A stretch of DNA of 64,000 bases from Berberis thunbergii (lineage: Eukaryota > Streptophyta > Magnoliopsida > Ranunculales > Berberidaceae): the NCBI GenBank assembly GCA_003290165.1, contig QNQO01000546.1, positions 372,001 to 436,000 of the forward strand. Direction: 5' to 3'. Shown piece after piece: positions 10,754 through 21,328 of this stretch. Numbering within the stretch: the first letter of the stretch is position 1; every line of letters starts with the position of its first letter. The notes under the pieces were generated by a model. It was not told the origin of the DNA, ran no database searches, and saw only the letters and a program-made list of their open reading frames with translations. The position numbers and the translations under genes are program-made.

Positions 10754-11916
10754 CAATGATGCACGGATTTGGATACGCGTGTCGTGTTAGACATGGATAC
10801 GACACGTCAACTCAGCAATTTTCAAAAAAATAGGACTCGGCGACACAGTCAAACTTATTTTTTTAATATATTTTTTGTGGCAGCCGTATCTTAAGGAAAA
10901 GTTTGATCTAAATGCCTCCAAGCATTTGTTCTTTTTAATACATTTTTTCTCAAGAATCTTAATCACAAACTAGTTCTTCATTATTATATGTCCAGACAGG
11001 TAAATGATTCCAAATTATTAATTAGGAGACTTTGACCATGTTTATGTCAAGGTTGATACACTCACCTGCTCACACTTCAGCCACGTGATGCTGAGCTATC
11101 CTGATATACTAAAATCAACCCACCACCATATCAAATAAAATTTAGGTAGTTCACCCTCTCCCATTCTCGCCCATCCCCAAACCAACCCAACCCAACAGAT
11201 GAAAACTTCTCCTTCATCTTCTTCCTCCATTTCTTCTAATGAACCTCTTCCTTGTGTTCAAATCATAAATCCTTCCCACCTCCTCCTAATGAAGAAGAAC
11301 AACAACCAAATAAACTCAGATTAAGGATAACCAAAAGGAAGCCAAATCAAGAGAAAATCTCTGCTGGAACTCAGATGCAGACTCGATCTCTCCCTCACTC
11401 TCTAGCTTCGTCCGTCCTCTTCGATCGATCTCGATCGTCAAATCTGTCGAACTTTTCCTCTCTCTCTCGATCGACAGATCTGTCGAACTCTCCCTCTCTC
11501 TCGATCGATCGACAGATCTGGACAGATCTCTCCCTCTCTTTCTGTCGATCGACAGATCTTTCCCTCTCTCTATCAATCGACAGATCTGGACAAATCTCTC
11601 CCTGTCGATCGATCAACAGATCTGGACAGATCTCTCCCTATCGATTGATCGACAGATTTGTTAATCTCTCTCTGTCGATCTCTAGTTCAACCCTCTTTTA
11701 TCTCTGTAATTAGGGTTTGAAAAATGGGGGAAGGATCGATCGAAGAGGAGAGTTTATTTGCAAAGACCATGTCTGGACCGTGTCCGGGCCGTGTCGGTGT
11801 CAGTCAAAGAATTTTGACCGTTGACCACGTGTCGAACACGTGTCGGGCGTGAATCCGTGTCCGACACGTATTTGACACATGATACAGGGGTTTTCCGGAG
11901 AGTCGGTGCATCAGAG
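10754..11916 (+). mobile_element. hAT-type non-autonomous element with perfect 8-bp target duplication
   Basis: 1163 bp flanked on both sides by tttctcac (10746-10753 and 11917-11924). Ends are caatgatgcacgga and, read inward from the right, ctctgatgcaccga, an imperfect inverted repeat sharing tgatgcac. Subterminal regions carry many GTGTCGGACACGTG-like direct and inverted motifs (10780-10860 and 11765-11880), typical of transposase-binding regions. The left end matches the 617-bp hAT relic at 3470. No full transposase is present; the interior has a CT-rich segment and the array at 11415-11690. It lies in what would be an intron of the VAD1-like gene. Confidence 0.85.
11415..11690. repeat. 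Irregular tandem repeat with GATCGATCGACAGATCTG motif inside the hAT element
   Basis: Five or six diverged units, each a tctctccctctctct stretch plus gtcgatcgatcgacagatct(gg)acag. The overlapping ORFs here on both strands (SRS- or RERE-type low-complexity translation) are by-products of the repeat, not genes. Confidence 0.8.
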
Positions 11917-12137
11917 TTTCTCACTCATGGAAATTTTGTTTTGGTTCAGAATGTTAATTATTTTTCTAAGGTCGTGTGTCTTATGAAAAGTATTTGTCTT
12001 GAGAATCAAGCCGGCCAAGATAGACGTTTAATATCACTCCATGGAAGTATACTATTTAATGCCTAATTTACTTGACAGCACAATCATCAAATGACTGAAA
12101 GCTATGAAACAGATCACAAGTCAAATACTAGAATATA

Positions 12138-12164
12138 ATTGAATTGAATTGAATTGAATTGATT
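12138..12164. repeat. (GAATT)n microsatellite
   Basis: About five copies of gaatt just downstream (in gene sense) of exon 2 of the VAD1-like gene. Confidence 0.85.
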
Positions 12165-12173
12165 AGGACACAC

Positions 12174-12521
12174 TTCATCAGGTGGAAGACGGAACAGAAG
12201 CCGATATTCTTCGCTTTTCAGATAAGCCGGAGACTGCAAAACAACAATATTCACATGAATTCCAGGTCGTAATGTACGAATAAGATCAGGAAAACCCTAA
12301 TTTTGCAGAGAACTGAATTGTTCAAGTGTACCAACCAGTAGAATATCGATATCTCCTCCTCCTCCTCTTCGGTGAGGGTGCTGCGAAGAAGATTCAGATT
12401 GATCAGAGAGATCGGCTGCGGAAGTTTCAGAACCGGCTTCAGAACCATTTTTCGAAGTTGAATAAGGGAGAGAGTCGATAGAAGGTGAAGTCTTGTGCTT
12501 CATCTCAGAAGCTACGGCCAT
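12174..12521 (-). CDS. VAD1: VAD1-like GRAM-domain protein, first two exons only
   Basis: Minus-strand gene start. Exon 1 is 12336-12521 (62 codons: ATG at 12521, MAVASEMKHKTSPSIDSLP..., a serine-rich disordered N-terminus ending GGGGDIDILL). The intron is 12234-12335 (GTTGGT...TTTTGCAG). Exon 2 is 12174-12233, 20 codons, SPAYLKSEEYRLLFRLPPDE, followed by a GTGTGT donor. The SEEYR.LFRLP..E motif is the characteristic start of the GRAM region in VAD1-type plant proteins (GRAM plus VASt domain, membrane-contact or lipid-binding proteins linked to cell-death control). The rest of the GRAM domain is not found down to 9475; a hAT element (10754) and element A lie there instead. It is either a truncated pseudogene or a gene with a giant transposon-filled intron. 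Confidence 0.6.
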
Positions 12522-12805
12522 GGCGGAGTGGATCTAAGGTTTGCTTTTCCACTTCAGATTTTTTTTTACTCTTGAAGACTTGATTCAACTTTTTTTGTTA
12601 CTTACAAATTTGATATTTGGTATCTGATGAGAGACGAGACAGCGAAAGGGAGGAGGACAAAGAAGTGTCGGTTTTTTCAATTTATTTTTATTTTTTTTTC
12701 AATTTTTTTTTTCTGAAAGCGCCAACTCAACTTCCATTCTCTCTAAGCCACCTTTGCTTAATTTAGAGCATTTATTCTCAACCTTTTGGTCTCACCGAAC
12801 TTACA
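12522..12805 (-). promoter_or_regulatory. 5' flank of the VAD1-like gene
   Basis: Upstream side of the minus-strand gene. It has long T/A runs (12665-12715) and purine-rich stretches but no clear TATA box that can be placed with confidence. Confidence 0.3.
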
Positions 12806-12815
12806 ATTTGTTATA

Positions 12816-13015
12816 AGAGATTCTAAATGTCGAGGGAATGAGCGAGGAAACGAGCGAGGGAAATGAGGTGGCGAGGTGAAAGCCGTTCATTTCCCTCGAG
12901 ATGCGCACGAGAAAAGTCAATGCACGCATCTCAAGGGAAATGAACGGCTTTCACCTCGCCACCTCATTTCCCTCGCTCGTTTCCTCGCTCATTCCCTCGA
13001 CATTTAGAATTTCTC
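12816..13015. mobile_element. 200-bp foldback MITE (Mutator-like)
   Basis: Nearly perfect inverted repeat: arms of about 90 bp (12816-12906 and 12926-13015) around a short loop, differing by a few bases only. Ends are agagattctaaatgtcga and, inverted, gagaaattctaaatgtcga. It is flanked by a perfect 10-bp duplication, atttgttata (12806-12815 and 13016-13025), in the size range of Mutator-like elements. The transcript would fold into a long hairpin, so a small-RNA source is possible. Confidence 0.85.
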
Positions 13016-13170
13016 ATTTGTTATATATCTATATAATATCAATAAAGAATATTTGGTGATGGATAAGTAGACAACATTACAATCGTTTTTCTTGTGAGCT
13101 TCATTGATGGTTGTTTCTAAGTTTTAACTATGGCAGCGACTACTTCACACCATTAAAAGTGTTTTCTCAC

Positions 13171-13174
<4 letters not shown>

Positions 13175-13213
<39 letters not shown>

Positions 13214-13223
13214 ATATAATATT
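13175..13223. repeat. (AT)n microsatellite
   Basis: About 45 bp of almost pure AT repeat with a small interruption at 13201-13203. Confidence 0.9.
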
Positions 13224-13324
13224 GTATTTTCTACGAACTCATACCACCCTCCAAAACATTGTTTTTGAAAAAAAGTAATTTAACTTAAAAACAGGGTAAC
13301 TTTCGACCAATTTAAACCCTTGAT

Positions 13325-13910
13325 TGAAACCGATTTTCAAGCTCATCAAAACATAAAAGTCATAGTACTATGATTTATCTAATAAACACAACTTAATCAC
13401 TTGAAAATGTTTTTAAATGAGTAATTTATGATCATTTTATTAAAGTCGCGCAAATCTATTTCGAAATGAAAACGAAATAGTGTCTCTGACTTTCGGCCAA
13501 CTTATATGCTCGATTAAGATCGATTATCAAGCCAATGACATGACAGTTCAATGGTTAGACCTTGGCGGATGGTACCACTAGGTCATGGGTTCGAACCCAG
13601 CCGGCGGCACGTTTATCAGTTTATGGTGTGTTGACCAATTATGGTCTTTAATAGGTTATGAGATCTTAAAAACCTAGCTCGCTTTCGATTGAGACTGATT
13701 CTCAAGTTGATCAAAGTACAAAAATTATAGTACTCTGAGTTATCTAATAAACACAACTTAAATCACTTGAAATTAGCAAGTTATGGTCATTTTACTAAAG
13801 CCGATCAAAACACAAAAGTTGTAGTACCTTGAGTTATCTAATAAACACAACTTGAATCACTTGAAAATGAGCAAGTTATGGTCATTTTACTAAAGTCGTA
13901 CAAATCTGTC
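13325..13910. repeat. Dispersed/tandem ~100-bp direct repeats
   Basis: Three copies of a unit including gttatctaataaacacaact(t) and acttgaaaatgagcaagttatgg, at about 13338-13450, 13703-13800 and 13803-13905. The last two are adjacent; the first is separated by the tRNA-like segment. A phrase like 'cgattgagac(c)gattctcaag' precedes copies one and two, suggesting a larger duplicated unit. Confidence 0.75.
13541..13612 (+). repeat. tRNA-like (SINE-head-like) sequence with Pol III boxes
   Basis: agttcaatggttagac (13546-13561) resembles an A box and gggttcgaaccc (13587-13598) is a strong B box, about 40 bp apart as in tRNA-derived promoters. No tRNA acceptor or anticodon arm pairs properly, so a SINE head or tRNA pseudogene is more likely than a tRNA gene. 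Confidence 0.45.
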
Positions 13911-13926
13911 CTAAAAAATTTGGTAA

Positions 13927-13999
13927 AAATTTCTTGTTCGCCTGGAACAATGCGAGGTTTTTATAAAAACTCGTAGAGTTTTGGGCGAACAAGAAATTT
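13927..13999. repeat. Perfect 16-bp inverted repeat hairpin
   Basis: aaatttcttgttcgcc (13927-13942) and its exact complement (13984-13999) surround a 41-bp loop. A further direct copy of the loop phrase (tgttcgcc...caatgcgaggt) follows at about 14017-14038. This may be the subterminal region of an unrecognised DNA transposon. Confidence 0.6.
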
Positions 14000-14049
14000 C
14001 AAAAAAAAAAATTACTGTTCGCCCAGATCAATGCGAGGTCTTAATTGTC

Positions 14050-16191
14050 TCAGGCAAATAATAGTTTTTTTGTTATTTCTGAAAAATTTTCTAAACTTTA
14101 CTTTGTTTTTGCGATTATAAATATTTCTTAAAATTTTTTTGAAGTTTCCTTGAGATTACTTTGTTTTTCTGAAATTTTTTGGGAAGGTTGGGGTTCGATT
14201 AATAAGGGTTTTGATTTTGAGGGAGAGGGAAGAGATTTTAATGGGGGAGAAAAGAGATTTTTGAGGGCAAGGGAAGATATTAGTTTTGATTTTGCAAGAG
14301 ATTTGAATGTGAGTAGAGATTTGCAAGATATTTGAATGTGGAGAGGGAAGAGATTCGAATGGGGGATGGAGGAATCACATTGAGATTTGAGTGGGGAGGG
14401 GAGGGGGAAAATGTTGATTTTTTGTTTATATAGGTGATGTGGGAAAGAAAGTAGGTAATGTGGGAGAGTAGAATGGTGTGAGAAAACACTTATGGCGGCG
14501 TGGAGTAGTCGCTGCCTTTAACTACTCGATTATAATTTTGATTTTTTTTTGTAGGCTTTAGTATGGGAGTTGCTACGTTTACCCAAATATTTATTCGGTT
14601 GCACAAACTCTTTATTGCACTAGTATTTTGAGATGTTTCAACTTTATTGCACCAACTTAACGTATGTAACACCGACTTATCCATTTTTATTAGTAAAAAT
14701 CATTTAATGGTGGAATTTTCTCTTTTAGAAGTATTAGTTGACATTTTAATCAAATAATAAAAGTACCCATTATCTATAAAAATTTCATCAAGCATTCGTT
14801 AATTTTCACTGTACTCATTAACCATAAAGGGTTTGACAAAACTAATATTTATTATAATAAATAAATTAAAATATATAGATTAATACATAAATTTTAAAAT
14901 AATTGCAACTGTTATATCACATACGAAAAATATTGCATTTAAACCTAAAAAAAATTTACATCCAAAACTTTACATTTATGATTAATCCTTCATAGAAAGT
15001 CCTCGATTAACAACATGAGTAATTTTCTTTTCTCGATGTTTAAAAGCTAAATATAGAAGATACAATTTGGGGCATCATACCAAGCAGTCGGGTACACTAT
15101 CATCGTCATATTTAGTTAAATTAGGGAAGGGTTACCAAAGTCACATAAATCAAAATGTTAAGGTGTTCATGTGTTTGTCATGTGGCCATTTAAAATGACC
15201 AAAACCCCCTCACATTTAAATGATTTTTTAATAAAATAAAAACAATAACTAATATAAAACTTAACTCACGTCTGAAAATGATACAAAGGAAATGGAATAA
15301 ATTTCTCTTGTTATGCAAATATCCGCTGTTTGGTTGTCTATTTACTGTCAGGAAATCGATTTTTTATAAAACTATTTTTCAATACTCACGGGAATCCAAG
15401 TCTAAGGGGAGGCCTCGAAATTGAATTCACTGTGTACATCTCATTCCTCCACACCACCTTTGATTGCTCATCCAAAAATTTCCCTCGGCTTTAACGCCAT
15501 GATATCCATCAACCAACATCACATCTACATCCTAACACCGCCACTTCGTTCACTCCACCCCACATTCAAACAATACACAATACCAACATTGTCAAGAACA
15601 TCTTCATCAAGAAGAAGGACACCTACACAACAACATCAACGAACGTCTCAAAAAAATCAAAGCAATTCATCTTCAAACCAAATCTTTTTACCTTTGAACA
15701 AGCTACTAATTTATTGATCAGTTCAGTTATGTTCCATCAGCAATTATGAAATCTCTCCACATGCGATTTGAATGATGGAATAATTAATCAATGTAATTGG
15801 AATAGACCTAACAAAATTTGAAATCTAAGGAGTTTCTTTCGATTGATCAATTGTCTTATCTTTTTTGTTAAAATTGAGTAGAGATAGGGAGATTGAAGCT
15901 TTGATTCCTTTTTTTATTTTGGTGTGTAATTTTATAATTGGGAGGTTTGAAGATGATGCAAATATGTAACGGTTACATATTACATTTTGAAGGGACATGA
16001 ACAATAGGTTTCCGGTCAATTGTAGCACAAGAACCTCATCTATTCTTGAACAGTGACCAATTAGTTCTATGTGTATCATATGTGTTACTTGTGAGTAGTA
16101 ATTGATATCAGTCCTGCGGCATACAACTCAATTTTGTTCTTGGATTTTGATAAGTGATAGTGAATTTTGGTGGGAACCATGAAAGTTGGTT
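14050..16191. other. AT-rich intergenic DNA, no gene recognised
   Basis: 14190-14410 is purine-rich on the plus strand (gaggga/gggaagagat repeats). An imperfect short inverted repeat, ggcggcg...cgctgcc, lies near 14493-14515. An ORF at 15421-15717 (98 codons, S/T/H/Q-rich) has no recognisable domain and is not supported as a gene. Nothing else could be supported. Confidence 0.4.
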
Positions 16192-16234
16192 AAGAGAATG
16201 TAACAATACGTGTATACTTGAATAAATCATTTCA
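16192..16234 (+). repeat. Remnant of the Copia 5' LTR
   Basis: Only the last ~43 bp remain: taagagaatgtaacaatacg through aataaatcatttca. It matches the end of the 3' LTR (42114-42156). The sequence left of 16192 does not match the rest of the 3' LTR, so about 160 bp of LTR are missing. The primer region, starting cgttatcagcatgag, follows at 16235. Confidence 0.8.
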
Positions 16235-16299
16235 CGTTATCAGCATGAGTGCTCTTCCACAAATTAAGTGCGAAGATTTCTCATCGACCTATATCGTAT

Positions 16300-17600
16300 A
16301 TGTGATTTCTATTTGATCCGAGTAAATTGACTATAAGTATTCTCTAACTTAAAATTAATTTTAATAAGTTTGATTATGATCAATTTATGATTACTATTTC
16401 GTTAGAAAAGTATGAATATTTCGTTTGAATTTTGATATGGTGTAACTTGAACTATTTTTCATTCATATCATGTTATTTTAAACATATTCATCATTATTTG
16501 CATTCAAGCATATCAATTGATATTGATGATTTGTAGTAAGTTGTTTTTAGTAGATGACGTTTCGGATTATGGGACATCATTGTTTTGATATTAGAGTTTG
16601 GAGTGTTATACTTTAGGAATTTGGTCCTATTACATAGGATATTGCATTAATCCTTTTACCTACTACCTTTTTTAGTATTATGGGTCCATGGGATGATTTC
16701 ATATTTACTGAGGATGGCATTTGCATTAAATATGTGAAAAGCTCATGAGGATGAAATCGATTGACAGTCGTTTGGGCTTCTAAAAGAAATAATCCATCGA
16801 TTATTTCGGACATGGATATTTCGGGGACCACAAACTCATGAAAGTATTGTTTGTCATCATATACTCTCCCAGTTAGATATTGTCCACAAGGCTTTGGAGC
16901 GAATATGTGATCGGTCTCAATTTAATGTCATACTCCAACACATCCATAATGAAAGTGATAACTTGATATGGTTGGACTCAAAGTCTTCGAGAGTGAATAC
17001 ACTTGTGCCAATAAGGTTAGATGCAACTGCACCCCTAATATTAAGTGTACCTCCACCTCAACCTTACCACTTAGAATCTGATCAAACCACACCTCTTGGC
17101 TATAATGATGTTTCTAGAATAAGAACAGAGAATGTTGAAGCAGCTACAAGGCTATTTCCTGATGGAACTTGTGAAGTTGATGGTCCATCAGTGTGTACAT
17201 GCATTAACTAAGAATATGGTGGATAAAGATAGATGAGTACTTATGTTATAACTAATTTTTGGAAACAATCTGAGTGTAGCGAGGTTGATAGAACATGTAT
17301 TGACTAGTAGAATAGTTTTCTTTTGTAAGGTACGAAGTTTGATGCACATAATAGTATGATATGTATGATAGTGTGATATTTATAACAAATTTTGATGTAT
17401 AATAAAATACATCACCTAGAATTATTATTCATCAATGGCAAGAAATGTTTTATTATTCTATAATAGCAAAGAATAGATATTAGATGATTTCTCCATCCAT
17501 TTTTTATTCGATAGACACTTATTGTAATAGCTAATAATATGTGAAATCCGAACCAAAAGTTTCATTATATATATAATTTTTGAGCATATAAGTCTTGTAT
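16300..17600. other. Unexplained ~1.3-kb segment between Copia primer site and gag
   Basis: The spacing from primer site to the gag start (17624) is about 1.4 kb, far more than the roughly 100-200 bp usual for such elements, so extra DNA is likely inserted here. The segment holds a 105-codon ORF at 16894-17211 (MERICDRSQFNVILQHIHNE...) and broken frames upstream of it. No domain is recognised and no clear terminal repeats were found. Confidence 0.4.
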
Positions 17601-17623
17601 ATCTATACATGTTTTTCTTATAG

Positions 17624-18403
17624 ATGTCGAATCTTGCAAAATTTAAGTTTCAAGCTCTTGCTGTTAATGGTGGAAACAACTATCTGTCCCGACAGCTTGA
17701 TGTTAAACTCCATCTACAAGCTAAGAAGTTAGGTGATACAATCAAATAAAGAAATCTAGTGTTTGTCAAAGATAAGGCCTCTACACTAATTTTTTTTACG
17801 TCACCATATTCATAATGACCTCAAAAATGAATATCTTACTGAGGAAGACCCTTTAGTTTTATGAATGTCCCTCAATGACAAATATGACCATCAGAAGACG
17901 GTCATATACACTCTTGCTCAAAATGAATGGTTAAACTTAAAATATCAAGATTTTAAGACAATGTTAGAATATAATTCTGTCATGTTTAATATTATTTTTC
18001 AACTTAAGTTTTGTGGAGAAAATGTGACAGATGCTCGATGATTGAAAAAACATTATCTACATTTCATGCATCAAGTGTACTCATGCAGCAACAATATCAA
18101 GAATACCACTTTACTCATTATTCTGAATTAGTACGTGTTTCCTTGTAGCAGAAGAAAATGTTAAGGTTTTAATGAAATATCATAATGCAAGACCATTTGG
18201 TTCTATGGAATTTCCAAAAGCAAATGTCAACTATTGTTTTCATAGAAGTTGAGGCAAGGGTCGTGGCAGACATACATACTTCAGAAGAGGTAACTCCAGA
18301 AATGCGGCCACAATGACTACTCCAACAAATGTAGTTACTATGACAAACGTGGTTACTCTAGATGTAATTTCTCTAGCAGAGGTGGTTACATGAGAAGAGG
18401 CAA
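17624..18403 (+). pseudogene. Copia gag (UBN2-type), 5' part
   Basis: Starts MSNLAKFKFQALAVNGGNNY, the usual N-terminus of this plant Copia gag family (UBN2 domain), followed by LDVKLHLQAKKLGDTIK and, across several frames, the KTLSTFHASSVLMQQQYQE block (about 18045-18105) and an RGRG-like basic stretch. Gag would form the particle shell. There are many in-frame stops. The reading is cut at 18403 by the Tekay element and resumes at 28636 with the zinc knuckle. Confidence 0.85.
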
Positions 18404-21177
18404 TGTAACAACCCTAATTAATGCACATTATAAATTATTTTATGGCTTTATTTAATTTGAGGTTGAGTCATATAATAAATAAATAAATAAATAAGGGGCT
18501 GTCACTATAACCTTGTGCAAACCCTAACCTTGTAGGGTTTTGTCTTTAGGTTTGTTAAATAGAGGTTTGGGTTATTCTCAGCCGCATAGAAAAAAAAATC
18601 TGTAGAAAAAAAGGGAAGAAGAAGAAGAAGAAAAAGAGCAAAAGAAAGAAAAAAAAGGGAAATGAAGAGAAAAGTAAAAGGTGAGTTTCTTTCCATCATT
18701 TTTATTAGAACTGCTACTATTTTCATAAAGGTTCAGTTTTTATGGATTGGGGTCAATTAATTTGAAATTTTTTTCTTTTCCAATGGTACGCGACGATTGA
18801 TTCCTAATTCGTTTTGTTTAGTGTCTCATTGATTTTATCAATCACTGCTGTGATGAAGATTGATTTTTATTTGGGTTGCTTCGGATAGTTTTTCTTCACC
18901 CAAATCCTCTGCTCTCTTCCAAAACGGTAAGCAACAAACTCACTCATTGGTTTTGCATTCAGATCTTTCGTGAGTTTTGCATTGATGATTTGATTGCTTA
19001 ATCTTCAGAGCACAACAATAAGACAAGATGGTATAGATCCAATTTCTATGCTTATCTCCTCTCGTTACCTGTATTTCTGTTGTATTAGTGTAGGTTTGTG
19101 ATTGAATGCCCTAATAAATTGTCTTGATTTCACTCTATCTCTTGATTTGATCAGTGAACGGTGGGTTTGGCTAGTTTGGTTCCATTTCTTACTTTTGTTT
19201 GAGTAGATTTATTATTGAAACAAAAGTAATTTAGTTTATCTTGAGGTATTACTACTATCGTCCTATCTTCTATCTTCTCCTTTGAAGCTTGGTAATTTAT
19301 CCCAACTTTTGATTTGACTTGGGCAATCTTATTAAGAAACTATGTGATTGGAAAACTCGAGATCAAAGTAGAATTGGTAGGTTGAAGGAAAGATAGTGTT
19401 GGTTCTTAACTTCTAAGGTTGGTGAGTTTTTTTTCTTATTGAATCAGTTACTTGCTTAATGGAATGGTATACTTCCAAACAAATATGTGGTCAAATGGTT
19501 TGAATCTCACAAACAAAGCATAAGCATAGAATCATAATTTTTCCCCATTTTCAAGTTTACTATGTGGTCAAATGGTTTGAATTGTGATTGTATGCTTATG
19601 CTTTGTTTGAAGACAGTTGGTGTGCTTTCTGTTGTTTTGTAAATATGTAGCTAATAGTGAAATGTTGGAGTGGTGCTATAAATATGAATACTTTATTGAA
19701 TCATGTTGGAGTGGTGCTTACCACTGTTTTGTTTAAAATTACCATTGTACATCCTAATCTATTGTTTTGTTAAGTCATACTAATATATTGGTTAATATTT
19801 TAATTATGTTGTTATAGGATGGTGAGTGTGTGACTTATGTTGTTGCCAACACTGAATGTATGCATCTTAAATGGTTACATTTCCCCCAAAATAATGGGTG
19901 GATTGATTTGCTTATGAATGACAAAATGTCATTGTGGAGAAATCCCGAGATATCAAAAATAAATGATATTGATAAATTTTGATTCCCGAAAATTTAATCA
20001 CCTGGAATTGTATCACTTAGAACTACCACACATCTTTTTTTGTTTTTTTATTTTTTTATTTCCCCTCTCTTATAGAGAAACTAAATAACATGCAGGTTGT
20101 CTTGCGGAGGTGGGGCACCTATTTCTTATAGAGAAACTAAAATAACCTTCGAATTAGTCTTGCGGAAATGAAGTGAATTTTTATGCCTAAGACAGGCTTT
20201 GATATTTATCAGTAAAAAATGTGATGTGACTTTTTGCGCATTGATAGCCCAAGAGTGGCTTTTGTTACTCATATAGTGAGAAGTATCCGGTGATGCATGC
20301 CTGCATGTGATTTGTCCCCACTTGGGCATGGATGACAAAGAAGTCCTCTTTTATATGAGAGAGGCATACGGGCATGTATGTTCGGAACAGAGGTTGTGCG
20401 AATGTGGTATCGTCTAAGTGATCAATTCGTTAAAATGAATAATATGTTCAAGTCAAATTATGTACGAAGATAACTATTTTAATTATTAAATTACATCTAT
20501 ATTTTTATATCCCTACCCATGCAGGATGACAAGTTCACTAATATTTCTGAAGGTCAGACTTGTCATAGTCAACATCTACAGAGTAAGAACCGGTAAAAAC
20601 GCATTTATTTATTAGGATGATATGATTGCCTCGTGGAGGAACTACCTTTTTGTTTTGGTTATTTTGTCGTACTAAATTTTTCTATCATGCCATGCTATTA
20701 CTTTTATTGAGTTTTGGGAACAAACAAAATTTCACACCAGCTTAATTGCTGACCCAAGTGAGCTTTGGCTTCTTGGGTACATTCCTTTGGGAATGTAGCT
20801 CATTAGCTTATTTCAGGATTTAGTAATTTCGAGCTAGCTTATAGCAGTTCATTTCGTATGTGACGAGCATTTCTGGGAGTTGCACGTTGTTCGAGAGCCT
20901 AGGACATTTTGTTTGTTAGGTGACAGTTAACCTTTTGTAATAGAACTTGGAGTTTTTATTTCATACTTATTGGGAGAGATACATTGGTGATTAGTTTTTA
21001 ACCTTTTTTTTGTTTTTTATTTCCCCTCTGATATGGTAAATTGTGCATTTGATTTTTTCTCGTAGATGCCAACTGTTACTTGTAGTGAATGACATTCATG
21101 TCCTGAATTTTGGGGGAACGGATAATCCTACGTGGATTTTTGGGATTTTCGTTTTCTTCAAAAATCGGGGTGTGACA
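18404..21177 (+). repeat. 5' LTR of the Tekay element (2774 bp)
   Basis: Begins tgtaacaaccctaattaatg and ends tcggggtgtgaca. It aligns with the 3' LTR throughout, with several small indels: for example an extra block at about 19490-19550, and a segment at 21067-21085 absent from the 3' copy. No coding content is supported; short ORFs inside are shadows. Confidence 0.93.
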
Positions 21178-21180
21178 GTT

Positions 21181-21192
21181 TGGTATCATAGC
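21181..21192 (+). other. Primer-binding site (initiator tRNA-Met type)
   Basis: tggtatcatagc, one mismatch from the standard tggtatcagagc complement of plant initiator methionine tRNA, three bases after the LTR end. Confidence 0.85.
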
Positions 21193-21328
21193 ACAGTTTA
21201 CCCTAGGCTAAGGAGAGTCTAGGGGATCCTCGGAATGTGGTTATGGGTAAGTTGTAGAGTATTTTGTGGATCTTATGGAGAGTCTAATTGTTGCCATTTT
21301 TTTATTTTATTATTATTATTTGAAGGAT

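Noticed and set aside
11252..11713. Long SR-rich (plus) and RERE-rich (minus) ORFs
   Set aside because: Products of the gatcgatcgacagatctg tandem repeat inside a hAT element.
13541..13612. Functional tRNA gene
   Set aside because: Strong B box and A-box-like motif, but no pairing acceptor or anticodon stem could be drawn.
14480..14570. Right end of a CACTA element (ggcggcg...cgctgcc, then tttttttttgtag)
   Set aside because: The terminal ...GTAGTG is not complete and no matching left end was found upstream.
15421..15717. 98-codon ORF as a host gene
   Set aside because: Low-complexity composition, no domain, no splice or promoter support.
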